The translations under genes and the position numbers were made by a program. Below, in pieces: positions 49,863 to 59,571 of a stretch of 64,000 bases of DNA (the stretch's first letter is position 1; every line of letters starts with the position of its first letter). Source of the DNA: an uncultured Bacilli bacterium (GTDB lineage Bacteria; Bacillota_I; Bacilli_A; RF39; UBA660); the NCBI GenBank assembly GCA_934154785.1, contig CAKPGL010000001.1:124001-188000 (forward strand). Reading direction: 5' to 3'. The notes under the pieces were generated by a model. That model saw nothing but the letters and a program-made list of their open reading frames with translations. It had not been told where the DNA came from and ran no database searches.

Positions 49863-52250
49863 ATGTTAGATTTAAATAAGATTAAAAATAATACACTATT
49901 ATTAACAGATAGTACTTTAAAAAAAAGGATCTTACTAGAAATATCAAAGAATAAAATATTCACTAATATAAAAATAATGACTTTTGATGAATTTATTAAA
50001 GAGTACAATTTTAATTATACTAATAAAACTATTTATTATGTTATGAATAAATATAATGTTAAAGTACCTATTGCTCTAATATATATTAGAAATTTATATT
50101 TTGTAGGAACTTCTGATTATAATATTGATAAGTTAAAGTTTTTAATAAATTTAAAACAGGAGTTATTAGAAAATAATCTTATTCAGGAAAATTATTTATT
50201 TAGAGAAAAGGTAAAATCAATGCATATAGTTGTTTATGGCGATGTAGCGGCTATTTATAAAAACGCTATTGATAAACTTAATGAATTTACTGATGTAACA
50301 TACATAGATATAGATAATTCTAATAACTATACTCATGATATATATGAATGTAATAATATGGATTCAGAGATTGAGTTTGTTGTAAAAAGAATTGCTAGTT
50401 TATTAGATAGTGGTATACAAATAGATAAAATTAAGTTAGCTAATGTTAGTGGTGAATATCAAACTATTATTAGAAGAATATTTAGTATTTTTAATATTCC
50501 TATTACTTTAAATGAAAATAATAATTTATATAGCGTAAGTATGGGAAATTTTTTCTTAGATAATATAGAATCCGATATTGAAATAACTCTAAATAAAATT
50601 AAGGATAAATATAATTTAAAAGATGAAAATTTAAATAATCAATATAATAAGTTATTAAATATTTGTAATTCGTACAATTGGTGCAATGATTATTTATCGA
50701 TAAAGAATTTATTAATATATGAACTTCAACAGTGTAATATAACTAATAACATAGGTGGAATAGATGTAATTGATTTAGAAAAATCCGTACCCGAAAATGA
50801 TGAATATGTATTTTTAATTGGTTGTAATCAAGGGATATTTCCTTGTACAGAAAAAGACGAAGATTATTTAAATGATACTATTAAAGAAAAACTTAATTTA
50901 GAAACGACTGTTATTAAAAATAATAAGCATTTAGAAACGACTCTTCGTTTTATAAAAAATACTAAAAATTTAGTAATTACTTATCCTAAATATGTAAATG
51001 GCCCAATTGAATTATCTAATATTAATGATATATTGAAATATCAAGTTACAAAAGTAGAAGGCAATAATTATGGTTATTCTAATTTAAATAATACTTTGTT
51101 ATTAGGGCAAATGCTTGATACTTATATAAAGTATGGCGTTAAAGATACTGACTTATCTCGCTTATTAAATACTTACCCTAAAAATAATTATTTAAAATAT
51201 GATAATAAGTTTACTAAGATAAATGTAGAATCTTTAAAAAAATATAAAAATAATTACTTGACCTTGTCTTATTCTAGCATCGACGCTTATTTTCATTGTG
51301 CTTTTAAGTTTTATATAAGTAATATTTTAAAACTAAATATTTATGAAGAAAATTTTATGAATTATATTGGTTCATTGTTTCATTTTGTTCTTTCAAAGTA
51401 TTATGAAAAAGACTTTGATTTTGATATTTCTTGGAATGAGTTTATTTCTAATAATGTAAAAGAATTATCTAATAAAGAAAAATATTTTTTGAATAAGTTA
51501 AAAGATGAACTACACTTTATTATTGATACATTAGATGAACAAAAAAAATATACTAATTTTAATGAGTTTTTATTAGAAGAAAAGATTGATATTGATAAAA
51601 GTATTAATGGTTGGAAAATAAATTTTGTTGGTATAGTAGATAAGATATTACTATTAGAAAAAGATAATCAAAGATTAGTTGCGGTCGTAGATTATAAAAC
51701 TGGTAATCCTTCTCTTGATTTAACTAAAGTTCCAAATGGACTTGGAATGCAATTACCAATATATTTATATTTAATCAATAGTAGATATTCTAATGCTGAG
51801 ATAGTAGGCTTTTATTTACAGAAAATTTTACCTACTTCAATAAATAGGGATAGTAAAAAGACATATATAGACCAAAAAAAAGATTATTTAAAGTTACAAG
51901 GTTATAGTGTTACTAAAGAGTCGTTATTAAAAGAATTTGATAATACTTATGAAGATAGTAAATTAATTAAAAGTATGCGTACTACTAGCAAAGGTTTTGC
52001 TAGTTACTCTAAAGTTTTGACTACTACAGAAATGGATAATTTACAGAAATTAGTTAATAAAAATATAGATAACGCAATTAACAATATAATAGACGGAAAT
52101 TTTGAAGTTAATCCAAAACAAATAAATGGTGATTTAGTCGGTTGCGAATTTTGTAAATTTAAGGATATTTGTTTTAGAAATAATAAAGATATAGTTAATT
52201 TAGAAGAGTATAAGGATTTAAGCTTTTTAGGGGGTGAAGATAATGCCTAG
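49863..52250 (+). CDS. addB: ATP-dependent nuclease subunit B (AddB)
   Basis: A 795-residue protein. The C-terminal PD-(D/E)XK nuclease core includes VVDYKTG (about residues 608-614). The four-Cys iron-sulfur frame is formed by one Cys in YFHCAFKF (near 478) and three in GCEFCKFKDIC near the end. The N-terminal helicase-like half is inactive and much reduced; Bacillus AddB is over 1100 residues, so this is a compact form. With AddA it processes double-strand breaks and generates recombinogenic ends. AGTAGGTGA precedes the ATG. It overlaps addA by 8 nt. Confidence 0.85.
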   Translation: MLDLNKIKNNTLLLTDSTLKKRILLEISKNKIFTNIKIMTFDEFIKEYNFNYTNKTIYYVMNKYNVKVPIALIYIRNLYFVGTSDYNIDKLKFLINLKQELLENNLIQENYLFREKVKSMHIVVYGDVAAIYKNAIDKLNEFTDVTYIDIDNSNNYTHDIYECNNMDSEIEFVVKRIASLLDSGIQIDKIKLANVSGEYQTIIRRIFSIFNIPITLNENNNLYSVSMGNFFLDNIESDIEITLNKIKDKYNLKDENLNNQYNKLLNICNSYNWCNDYLSIKNLLIYELQQCNITNNIGGIDVIDLEKSVPENDEYVFLIGCNQGIFPCTEKDEDYLNDTIKEKLNLETTVIKNNKHLETTLRFIKNTKNLVITYPKYVNGPIELSNINDILKYQVTKVEGNNYGYSNLNNTLLLGQMLDTYIKYGVKDTDLSRLLNTYPKNNYLKYDNKFTKINVESLKKYKNNYLTLSYSSIDAYFHCAFKFYISNILKLNIYEENFMNYIGSLFHFVLSKYYEKDFDFDISWNEFISNNVKELSNKEKYFLNKLKDELHFIIDTLDEQKKYTNFNEFLLEEKIDIDKSINGWKINFVGIVDKILLLEKDNQRLVAVVDYKTGNPSLDLTKVPNGLGMQLPIYLYLINSRYSNAEIVGFYLQKILPTSINRDSKKTYIDQKKDYLKLQGYSVTKESLLKEFDNTYEDSKLIKSMRTTSKGFASYSKVLTTTEMDNLQKLVNKNIDNAINNIIDGNFEVNPKQINGDLVGCEFCKFKDICFRNNKDIVNLEEYKDLSFLGGEDNA

Positions 52251-55200
52251 ATGGACACCTGAACAGATGCGCGCTATTGAAACTAGTGGTAGTAACATTA
52301 TTGTTAGTGCAGGTGCTGGTAGCGGGAAAACAGCTGTTTTAACTGAAAGGGTAATTACTAAATTACGTAATGGTGTTAATATTAATGAACTTTTAATATT
52401 AACGTTTACAAAAGCGGCCGCAGCAGAAATGAAAGAAAGAATTCGTAAAGCTATAAAAAAGGATGAAACTTTACATAAACAGTTAGAATTAATTGATACT
52501 GCTTATATAACTACATTTGATAGTTATGCCTTATCGGTAGTAAAGAAATATCATTATTTAATTAATGTTTCCCCTAATATCACTATTGGAAATGATAATG
52601 TTTTTAAATTGAAGAAAAAGCAGATAATAGATGAAATATTTGAACAAAAGTACTTAGAAAAAGACAGTGAATTTATTAAATTTATATCTGACTTATGTAC
52701 CAAAGATGATAGTGAAATTCGTGCTTACGTGCTTAATTTAAGTGAAAAGTTATCATTAAGAATTGATAAAAGTGATTATTTAAATAATTATATTACTAAC
52801 TTTTATAATGATCCTAATATTAATAATTTAGTTAATAATTATATATATTTGTTATTAAATAAAATATCAGAATTAGCAAAAAGTATAGAAGATATTTCTT
52901 ATTATGTAGATGGTAAATACTACAACACTTTAATTGATAGTTTTTCAAATCTAATTAACGCTAAAAATTATGAAGAAATTAAGAGTAATTTAGATATTAA
53001 AATTCCTATGTTACCTAGAGGTAGTGATGGTGAGGTTAAATCACAAAAGGAAATCATAAGTGATAATCTAAAGAAGATTAAAGAATTATGTAATTATGAT
53101 TCTACTTTAGATATGAAAGAGTGCATTTTGTTAACTAAACCATATGTAAATTCTATAATCAACATTTTAAAAGAGTATTATAAAAGAATAATGGATTACA
53201 AATTTGAAAAAGATATATATGAATTTACAGATATAGCCATGATGGCAATAGACATATTAGATAAAAATCCTGATGTATGTGATGAAATCAAATATTCATT
53301 AAAAGAAATTTTGGTAGATGAATACCAAGATACTAGTGATTTACAAGAAACTTTTATTAAACATATCGAAAATAATAATGTTTATATGGTAGGTGATATA
53401 AAACAATCTATATATCGCTTTAGAAATGCTAATCCTTATATATTTAAAAATAAATATGATAATTATTCTTTAGGTAAAGACGGAATTAAAATAGATTTAA
53501 ATAAGAATTTTCGCTCTCGTAATGAAGTTCTCACTGATATAAATTTATTGTTTGATTATATAATGGATAATGATATAGGTGGAGCGGAATATCGCGATAC
53601 ACATCGTATGGTATTTGGAAATATGTCATATGAAGAACAAGGAAAAACGGATGATAATCGTCATATGAATATAATTAGATATCCTTATGAACGAGGATTT
53701 CAATTTACTAAAGAAGAAATTGAAGCCTTTATTATTGCAGAAGATATAAAAAATAAAGTAAATAATAATTATTTAGTATTTGATAAAGAAATTTCCCTTT
53801 TAAGAAAGTCTACTTATAGTGATTATGTAATTTTAATGGATCGTACTACTAATTTTGAGTTATATAAAAAAATGTTTGAATATTTAAATATACCGTTAGC
53901 AATTCATAAAGATGAATCGCTAACTGGTGAAACTGTAAGTTTAGTATTAAAAAATCTATTATGCTTAATTAAGTGTATTAATGATAATGAATTTGGTACT
54001 TTATTCAAATATCATTTTACTAGTGTTGCCCGTAGTTTCTTATTTAGATACGATGATAATGATATCTTTAATATGTTTATAAATAATAATTTTAAGATGA
54101 ATGACATATATAATATTTCATTAGACATTAGTAAAAAACTTCAATATTTAACACCATTAGAATTAATAAATGAAGTAGTAACTAAGTTTAATTTTTATGC
54201 AAACATAGTAACAATTGGTAATATTTCGTCATCTATAACTCAACTAGATTACTATACTAAACTTAGTGAAGAAGTTATGTCTTTAGGTTATGATTCTTTC
54301 AAATTTATAGATTATTTGGCAGAGTTAATAGATAATGAATATGAAATGAAGTATAGTGTTGATTTAAAAGATGTTGATTCTGTTAAGATGATGACTATTC
54401 ATAAGTCAAAAGGATTAGAGTATCCAGTATGTTATTTTAGTGGTTTATATAAAACATTTAATATAAGCGATTTAAAAGAACGTATTCTTTATGACAATGA
54501 ATATGGTATTATTACGCCATTTTTTAAAGAGGGATTAGGAGAAGTTATTACTAAAAGATTATTAAAAGAAAGATTTATTAAGGAAGAAATATCTGAAAAA
54601 ATTCGCCTTTTCTATGTAGCGTTAACACGTGCTAGAGAGAATATGATATTTGTTTTACCAACTAGTGATACTATGTTAGACATTAAAGATTTAGTTGATA
54701 ATAATATAAGACTTTCTTATCGTTCATTTGCAGATATAATAAATTCTTTAAATAGTAAATTAGATGATTATACTAAAAAAATTGATTTAACTAGTATTGG
54801 TTTATCAAAAGATTACAATATAATAAGTAATAAAGAAATAGATACTAAAGATTATAAAAATGAGTTGCTAGAAGTAAAAGATATTAATATCAAAGTAAAG
54901 GAACAAGATAGTGATAGTTTTTCTAAAAAAGTTCATGATTATGTATCCTTAGAGCAACAAAAGAATATTGATTTAGGATTAACAATGCATAGTATATTAG
55001 AAAATATGAATTTTAAGGCTCCTAATTTTGATTTAATAACAGACACTTTTTATCGTACTAAAGTAATTGATTTTTATAATAAATTAGGAGATATAAAAGA
55101 CGCTAATATATATCAAGAATATGAATTTATGTATGAAGAGAACAATGTTTTATATCACGGTATAATAGATTTAATGCTAGAATATACAGATTATATCAGA

Positions 55201-55350
55201 ATAATCGACTATAAACTTAAAAATGTAAAGGATGAATCTTATATCAAACAATTGACAGGTTATAAAAATTATGTCGAACAAACTAGTGGAAAAAGAACAA
55301 CAATTGAGTTATATTCTATTATTGATGAAACTTTTGAAGTAATAAATTAA
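52243..55350 (+). CDS. addA: ATP-dependent helicase/nuclease subunit A (AddA)
   Basis: ATG 52243 is chosen over GTG 52234, because the latter sits within the SD GGGGGTGA. The 1035-residue UvrD-type helicase-nuclease has motif I SAGAGSGKTAVL, FTKAAAAEMKERI (Ia), VDEYQDTSDLQ (II), GDIKQSIYRFRNA (III), MTIHKSKGLEYPV (V) and LFYVALTRARENM (VI). A C-terminal nuclease domain has RIIDYKLKN (about residue 987). AddA is slightly shorter than the roughly 1230 of Bacillus. It is coupled to addB, and together they form the RecBCD-equivalent complex. Confidence 0.92.
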   Translation: MPRWTPEQMRAIETSGSNIIVSAGAGSGKTAVLTERVITKLRNGVNINELLILTFTKAAAAEMKERIRKAIKKDETLHKQLELIDTAYITTFDSYALSVVKKYHYLINVSPNITIGNDNVFKLKKKQIIDEIFEQKYLEKDSEFIKFISDLCTKDDSEIRAYVLNLSEKLSLRIDKSDYLNNYITNFYNDPNINNLVNNYIYLLLNKISELAKSIEDISYYVDGKYYNTLIDSFSNLINAKNYEEIKSNLDIKIPMLPRGSDGEVKSQKEIISDNLKKIKELCNYDSTLDMKECILLTKPYVNSIINILKEYYKRIMDYKFEKDIYEFTDIAMMAIDILDKNPDVCDEIKYSLKEILVDEYQDTSDLQETFIKHIENNNVYMVGDIKQSIYRFRNANPYIFKNKYDNYSLGKDGIKIDLNKNFRSRNEVLTDINLLFDYIMDNDIGGAEYRDTHRMVFGNMSYEEQGKTDDNRHMNIIRYPYERGFQFTKEEIEAFIIAEDIKNKVNNNYLVFDKEISLLRKSTYSDYVILMDRTTNFELYKKMFEYLNIPLAIHKDESLTGETVSLVLKNLLCLIKCINDNEFGTLFKYHFTSVARSFLFRYDDNDIFNMFINNNFKMNDIYNISLDISKKLQYLTPLELINEVVTKFNFYANIVTIGNISSSITQLDYYTKLSEEVMSLGYDSFKFIDYLAELIDNEYEMKYSVDLKDVDSVKMMTIHKSKGLEYPVCYFSGLYKTFNISDLKERILYDNEYGIITPFFKEGLGEVITKRLLKERFIKEEISEKIRLFYVALTRARENMIFVLPTSDTMLDIKDLVDNNIRLSYRSFADIINSLNSKLDDYTKKIDLTSIGLSKDYNIISNKEIDTKDYKNELLEVKDINIKVKEQDSDSFSKKVHDYVSLEQQKNIDLGLTMHSILENMNFKAPNFDLITDTFYRTKVIDFYNKLGDIKDANIYQEYEFMYEENNVLYHGIIDLMLEYTDYIRIIDYKLKNVKDESYIKQLTGYKNYVEQTSGKRTTIELYSIIDETFEVIN

Positions 55351-55508
55351 AAGATAATAATTTTAGTATTATGTTACCAAAATTATAAAAACCAAACATC
55401 AAAAAATGCGAACTTATTATTGGATTTTTAAAAATAAATTAACAATCATTAACAATTTGCAAAAACATTTAAATTAGTATATAATAAGTTCTACTTAGGG
55501 GGAAAATT

Positions 55509-56420
55509 ATGGCTAAAAGAAAAGGAATTGAAAAATTAGTTGCTTATCAAAGTTATTTAAGAAAACATTCATTTATTAATGATGCTAATAACGAAGAGCT
55601 ATTTGATTTATATAATAAAGCAACCACTAATGAAGAAAGACTTGCTATTAGAAATAAAATAGTTCAAGCAAATCTACCTTTAGTAGCGAAGTTAATTGCG
55701 TATAAATATAATTATAATTATGATGTCAATCCTGTATATGATGTTGATGATGTTATACAAGAAGCCAATATAGTGTTAATAAATGCAGTTGATGATTATG
55801 ATGTTTCTAGAGGTAAGTTTTCTACATTTTTATATACTAAATTAGAATACAGTATTTACTATAGTAATGGTATACCAAATGCTCCCGCTCATTTTAGCAG
55901 AGGTACGGCTGCCAAATACAAAAAGGTAAAAAAATTGATTGATTTAGAATATGATGATGAATATATCTGTAATAAATATGAGATAACACTGGATAACTTA
56001 AAGATTTTAAGAACTGCTTTAACATCAACATTATCATATGAAGAACTAATGGAGAAAGCTGAAATTAAAAACATACTTCAGAAACAAGATGCCTTATTTG
56101 GAGATATGTTAATATGTGTGCTTGATGAACGTGAGATTGTAGAACATAGAAATGAAGTACTTAGAACTGCATTAAATGAATTAAAGCCAAAACTAAAAAA
56201 GGTATTAGTATTATCGTATGGTTTAGACGATCCAGAACAAAAAAGAAGCAAGGGTACAATTAGTCGCATGTGTAATTGTAGTAGAACATCCGCAAATACG
56301 AGAAAAATGCGTGCTTTAGAAACATTAAGAAAAAATAAAGAATTGCTAGAAGCATTTTTAGCAGTAGATACTGATTTTGATGTAGAAAATCCAGATAAAA
56401 CATATTATTTACAAAGGTAA
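55509..56420 (+). CDS. Atypical sigma-70-like RNA polymerase sigma factor
   Basis: A 303-residue protein. Residues 45-115 resemble sigma region 2: RNKIVQANLPLVAKLIAYKY, DVDDVIQEANIVLINAVDDYD and RGKFSTFLYTKLEYSI. The C-terminal 220-285 resembles region 4 with a helix-turn-helix (KGTISRMCNCSRTSANTRKMRALETLRK). The segment between is longer and less conserved than in SigA or the sporulation sigmas, and it lacks region 1.1. It does not match SigE, F, G, K or H by eye. TAGGGGGAAAA precedes the ATG. A TATAAT-like TATATAAT lies near 55480. Confidence 0.65.
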   Translation: MAKRKGIEKLVAYQSYLRKHSFINDANNEELFDLYNKATTNEERLAIRNKIVQANLPLVAKLIAYKYNYNYDVNPVYDVDDVIQEANIVLINAVDDYDVSRGKFSTFLYTKLEYSIYYSNGIPNAPAHFSRGTAAKYKKVKKLIDLEYDDEYICNKYEITLDNLKILRTALTSTLSYEELMEKAEIKNILQKQDALFGDMLICVLDEREIVEHRNEVLRTALNELKPKLKKVLVLSYGLDDPEQKRSKGTISRMCNCSRTSANTRKMRALETLRKNKELLEAFLAVDTDFDVENPDKTYYLQR

Positions 56421-56483
56421 TATGTTTTCTTTATTATCTTGTAAAAAAATTACTAATGTAGTATAATTATATTGGTGATTAAT

Positions 56484-56837
56484 ATGAGTAGAAAAGAAGA
56501 AGCAGTAAAAATGATGAAGAGTAAAATGGCTAATGATTCATTTTACACTTATAAGGAAATAGCGGAAATTACAGGTTATCATCCAAAATATCTTTTAAAG
56601 TTAAAAAAAGAGATATTAAATGGGACTATTTCTATGGAACATGGTAATAAAAATAGGAAGCCAATTAATACTATTAGCGAAGAAGAAAAAGAAAAGATCA
56701 TTTCTCTTTATAAAAGATCTAACGCTAGTATTAGAAAATTTTGTAAATTTTATGGTAGTCGTAGTTATTCTTGTATATATAATGTTATAAAAGAGTACGA
56801 AGATAATTTAAAGAAAGAGGAAGAGTATGAAAAATAA
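56484..56837 (+). CDS. Small helix-turn-helix protein
   Basis: The start is ATG 56484 after TTGGTGAT; a GTG at 56472 overlaps that SD. The 117-residue protein has YTYKEIAEITGYHPKYLLKLKKEI (HTH, read as YTYKEIAEITGYHPKYL then LKLKKEI) and a second HTH-like part (ASIRKFCKFYGSRSYSCIYNVIKEY). Paired HTHs like this occur at the N-terminus of some transposases, but no catalytic domain follows. It overlaps the next gene by 11 nt, so it is co-translated with an envelope protein. It is a DNA-binding regulator or a domesticated fragment. Confidence 0.6.
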   Translation: MSRKEEAVKMMKSKMANDSFYTYKEIAEITGYHPKYLLKLKKEILNGTISMEHGNKNRKPINTISEEEKEKIISLYKRSNASIRKFCKFYGSRSYSCIYNVIKEYEDNLKKEEEYEK

Positions 56838-58437
56838 AATATCTGTTGTAAGACTAATTATTCTTGTAGTAGTAGCGTTAATACTTTATTACTTTATGTT
56901 ACCACCATTAAATTTAACTAGTCCTTTGTTTTGGTTATATGCTTTCTTATTATATTTTGTATATATGTTTACAAGTATATTAAAGTTAGTAGATATTAGA
57001 CAGTTATTTATTGAAAAAATTACCATAAGCAAGAAAAACAAAGTATCTATTTTGCCGTTTTTAGTATTCCCAACGGTGATAATACTGCTAGTATTTGTAA
57101 ATATTATTGTGTCTCCATTATTTCAATCTAGTTCATATTATAAAAGAATAACGATAAATGAAGAAGGTAACTTTACTGAGGATATAAAACCAGTAGATTT
57201 TAATGCATTACCCCTTCTAGATAAAGATTCTAGCCAAAAACTGGGTGATAGAGTGATGGGTCAATTACCAGAATTGGTATCACAATTTGATGTATCAGAA
57301 TTATATACACAAATTAATTATAATAATAATATAGTTCGTGTTACGCCACTTGAATATAATGGACTTATTAAATATTTTGCTAATCGTAAAGATGGCGTAA
57401 AGGGTTATATTGTCGTAAATTCTGTAACAGGTGAGGCTAGTTTGACTAAACTAGATAAAGGTATGAAGTATATGCCTTCAGCATATTTCTTTGAAAATTT
57501 ATATCGCAAGCTTAGAATAGATTATCCAACATTAATATTTGATGAAGCAAATTTTGAAATAGATAATGATGGTAATCCTTATTGGATTGTTCCTACTATA
57601 AAATATAGTGGCGTAGGATTACGTAGAGAAATTACCGGCGTTGTTATTTTAGATCCTATTACTGGAAAAAGTAATAAATATTCAGTTGGAGAAATACCAA
57701 CCTGGGTAGATCATGTATATCCTGCTGATTTAATTATTGAAGAGGTAGATGATTGGGGGCAATATAAGAATGGATATTTAAATTCTGTATTTAGTCAAAA
57801 AAATGTAGTACAAACTACAGAAGGATATAATTACACAGTAATGAATGATGATGTTTATTTATATACTGGTATTACATCTAAAGTAGCGGATGAAGCTAAT
57901 GTAGGATTTATTTTAACTAATATGCGTACAAAAGAAACTAACTATTATGCTGTACCAGGCGCTGAAGAATATTCCGCTATGGCTAGTGCTGAAGGTCAAG
58001 TTCAACAAATGAATTATAGATCAACTTTCCCGCTTCTTATTAATTTAAATAATAAGCCTACATATTTAGTATCTTTAAAAGATAATGCGGGTTTAGTTAA
58101 GATGTATGGATTTATTGATGTTACAGATTATCAAAAAGTAGTTGTAACAGAAAGTTCTGAAGGAATAGTTAAAGCCGCACAAAAATATTTAGGTAATAAC
58201 CAATCATTTATTAATAATGAGTCAACCATAAAAAAGGATATTACAATTAAGTCTGTAAAAGACGTTATTATAAATGGTAATACTTATTATTATTTAGTAG
58301 ATACAAATAATAAAAAATATCGTGTTAACATCAATGTAAGTGAGTTTATCTTACCATTTATTAAAGAAAACTCTAGTATTACAGTTTATTATGAACAAGA
58401 ATCAGATGTTATAGAAATAATTAAAATAGATAAATAA
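56827..58437 (+). CDS. Large membrane-anchored protein of unknown function
   Basis: A 536-residue protein with three N-terminal membrane helices (about 7-25, 30-52, 75-98) and a large outer domain. That domain holds two related segments, GYIVVNSVTGEASLTKL and GVVILDPITGKSNKYSV, which resemble the PepSY-type turn, suggesting an internal repeat. No catalytic motif is seen. GAGGAAGAG precedes the ATG, and the start overlaps the HTH gene by 11 nt. The family seems conserved in style, but I cannot name it. Confidence 0.65.
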   Translation: MKNKISVVRLIILVVVALILYYFMLPPLNLTSPLFWLYAFLLYFVYMFTSILKLVDIRQLFIEKITISKKNKVSILPFLVFPTVIILLVFVNIIVSPLFQSSSYYKRITINEEGNFTEDIKPVDFNALPLLDKDSSQKLGDRVMGQLPELVSQFDVSELYTQINYNNNIVRVTPLEYNGLIKYFANRKDGVKGYIVVNSVTGEASLTKLDKGMKYMPSAYFFENLYRKLRIDYPTLIFDEANFEIDNDGNPYWIVPTIKYSGVGLRREITGVVILDPITGKSNKYSVGEIPTWVDHVYPADLIIEEVDDWGQYKNGYLNSVFSQKNVVQTTEGYNYTVMNDDVYLYTGITSKVADEANVGFILTNMRTKETNYYAVPGAEEYSAMASAEGQVQQMNYRSTFPLLINLNNKPTYLVSLKDNAGLVKMYGFIDVTDYQKVVVTESSEGIVKAAQKYLGNNQSFINNESTIKKDITIKSVKDVIINGNTYYYLVDTNNKKYRVNINVSEFILPFIKENSSITVYYEQESDVIEIIKIDK

Positions 58438-58440
58438 CAT

Positions 58441-58466
58441 AAAGTCATCAAATTTGATGACTTTTG
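58441..58466 (+). terminator. Terminator (perfect palindrome)
   Basis: AAAGTCATCAAA/TTTGATGACTTT is a 24-nt perfect inverted repeat 4 nt after the stop codon. Confidence 0.75.
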
Positions 58467-58556
58467 CTGTCTTTTAGAAAATATATACATATAATAAAAT
58501 GGTAAATTTGCTATTTTTGTAAAAAGTGATAAAATAATCAAAGAAGTGGTGATATT

Positions 58557-59444
58557 ATGAAGAATTTAAAATTAAATATAAATAAAATAATGTTAATTGC
58601 AATATCTGGTTTTATTTTAATTACTTCTACTGCTTGTGGAAAAAAAGAAGAAAATAATTATCAATCTAATGTTATAGAAAGTGATTATTATGATGAAGTT
58701 ATCCACAGTATAAAAGAAGATGAGGGAATAACTAGTGTAAATAATTCTAAAACACAAGATAAAACTGTGGAAAAAAATAAAAATAATAATGTAACAACAG
58801 AAAAAACTATAGAAAACAGTAAAGACAAAGAACAGTTAAGTGAAGAAAATACTCAAGAACAAAATTTTGATAAAAAAACTGATAAAACTGCCGAAAATTT
58901 ATATAATAGTGGAGATAACCAAGTACAATTAAGTAAAGAAGATGGTATCATTATTAATGAATTTAATTTTATAAAAGATAGAATCACTAACTATTTAAAT
59001 AGTGCGGATTTTGAAAATTTTAAGGATAGCGCTAAGGGAGTATTTATTAATATTGTCGACTTTATATTTTATGATGGTGAAATAAAAGGAATAAAATTTA
59101 ACGATTTAACCGAAGAAGGAAAAAAACAGGTTTTAGCACTTGCCTCATCTATAGATAGTATGATTACAAATAAATATCCAACTTATAAAGAAGATATTTC
59201 TACTACTACTAAAGATGCATATAAAAAGGCTAGTGAATTAATAAAACAAGGTGCTAAAAACATCAGTGATTTTTCAAAAGATAAGTTAGGAGAAGAAAAT
59301 TATAACGCTATTAAAAACGCTAAAGATGAACTAGTAGAATATAGCAAGCAGGCTATAGAAATCATAGGTAACTTTTCTTCTAAAACTTGGTCTAACGTTA
59401 AAAATAAAGTAAAAAACTGGTATGAAGAATTTAGAAACAACTAA
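58557..59444 (+). CDS. Lipoprotein of unknown function
   Basis: A 295-residue protein with a lipoprotein signal: hydrophobic segment to about residue 26 and lipobox TSTAC (Cys27). Residues 35-120 are a Lys/Glu/Asn-rich disordered spacer. The rest is helical (EFNFIKDRITNYLNSADFE, YNAIKNAKDELVEYSKQAIE). It is attached to the outer face of the membrane. A short TTATCCACA DnaA-box match at about 58701 lies inside the coding region and is probably chance. AAGTGGTGA precedes the ATG. A small AAACAAC-TAA-GTTGTTT stem ends it. Confidence 0.7.
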   Translation: MKNLKLNINKIMLIAISGFILITSTACGKKEENNYQSNVIESDYYDEVIHSIKEDEGITSVNNSKTQDKTVEKNKNNNVTTEKTIENSKDKEQLSEENTQEQNFDKKTDKTAENLYNSGDNQVQLSKEDGIIINEFNFIKDRITNYLNSADFENFKDSAKGVFINIVDFIFYDGEIKGIKFNDLTEEGKKQVLALASSIDSMITNKYPTYKEDISTTTKDAYKKASELIKQGAKNISDFSKDKLGEENYNAIKNAKDELVEYSKQAIEIIGNFSSKTWSNVKNKVKNWYEEFRNN

Positions 59445-59453
59445 GTTGTTTTT
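59435..59453 (+). terminator. Weak terminator
   Basis: AAACAAC-TAA-GTTGTTT overlaps the lipoprotein stop codon and has a few T residues after it. Confidence 0.45.
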
Positions 59454-59571
59454 AGTATATTTACATAATTTGTCTAAAATGCTATGATATTAGTATCAAA
59501 TGTAAGAAAAACATGTTGCTTGTTTTAAGTAATTGTGTTAAATTATAATGAAGAAATTTTTGGGGGATAAT

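Noticed and set aside
58701..58709. TTATCCACA inside the lipoprotein gene as a DnaA site
   Set aside because: A single perfect 9-mer in coding sequence is expected by chance in AT-rich DNA.
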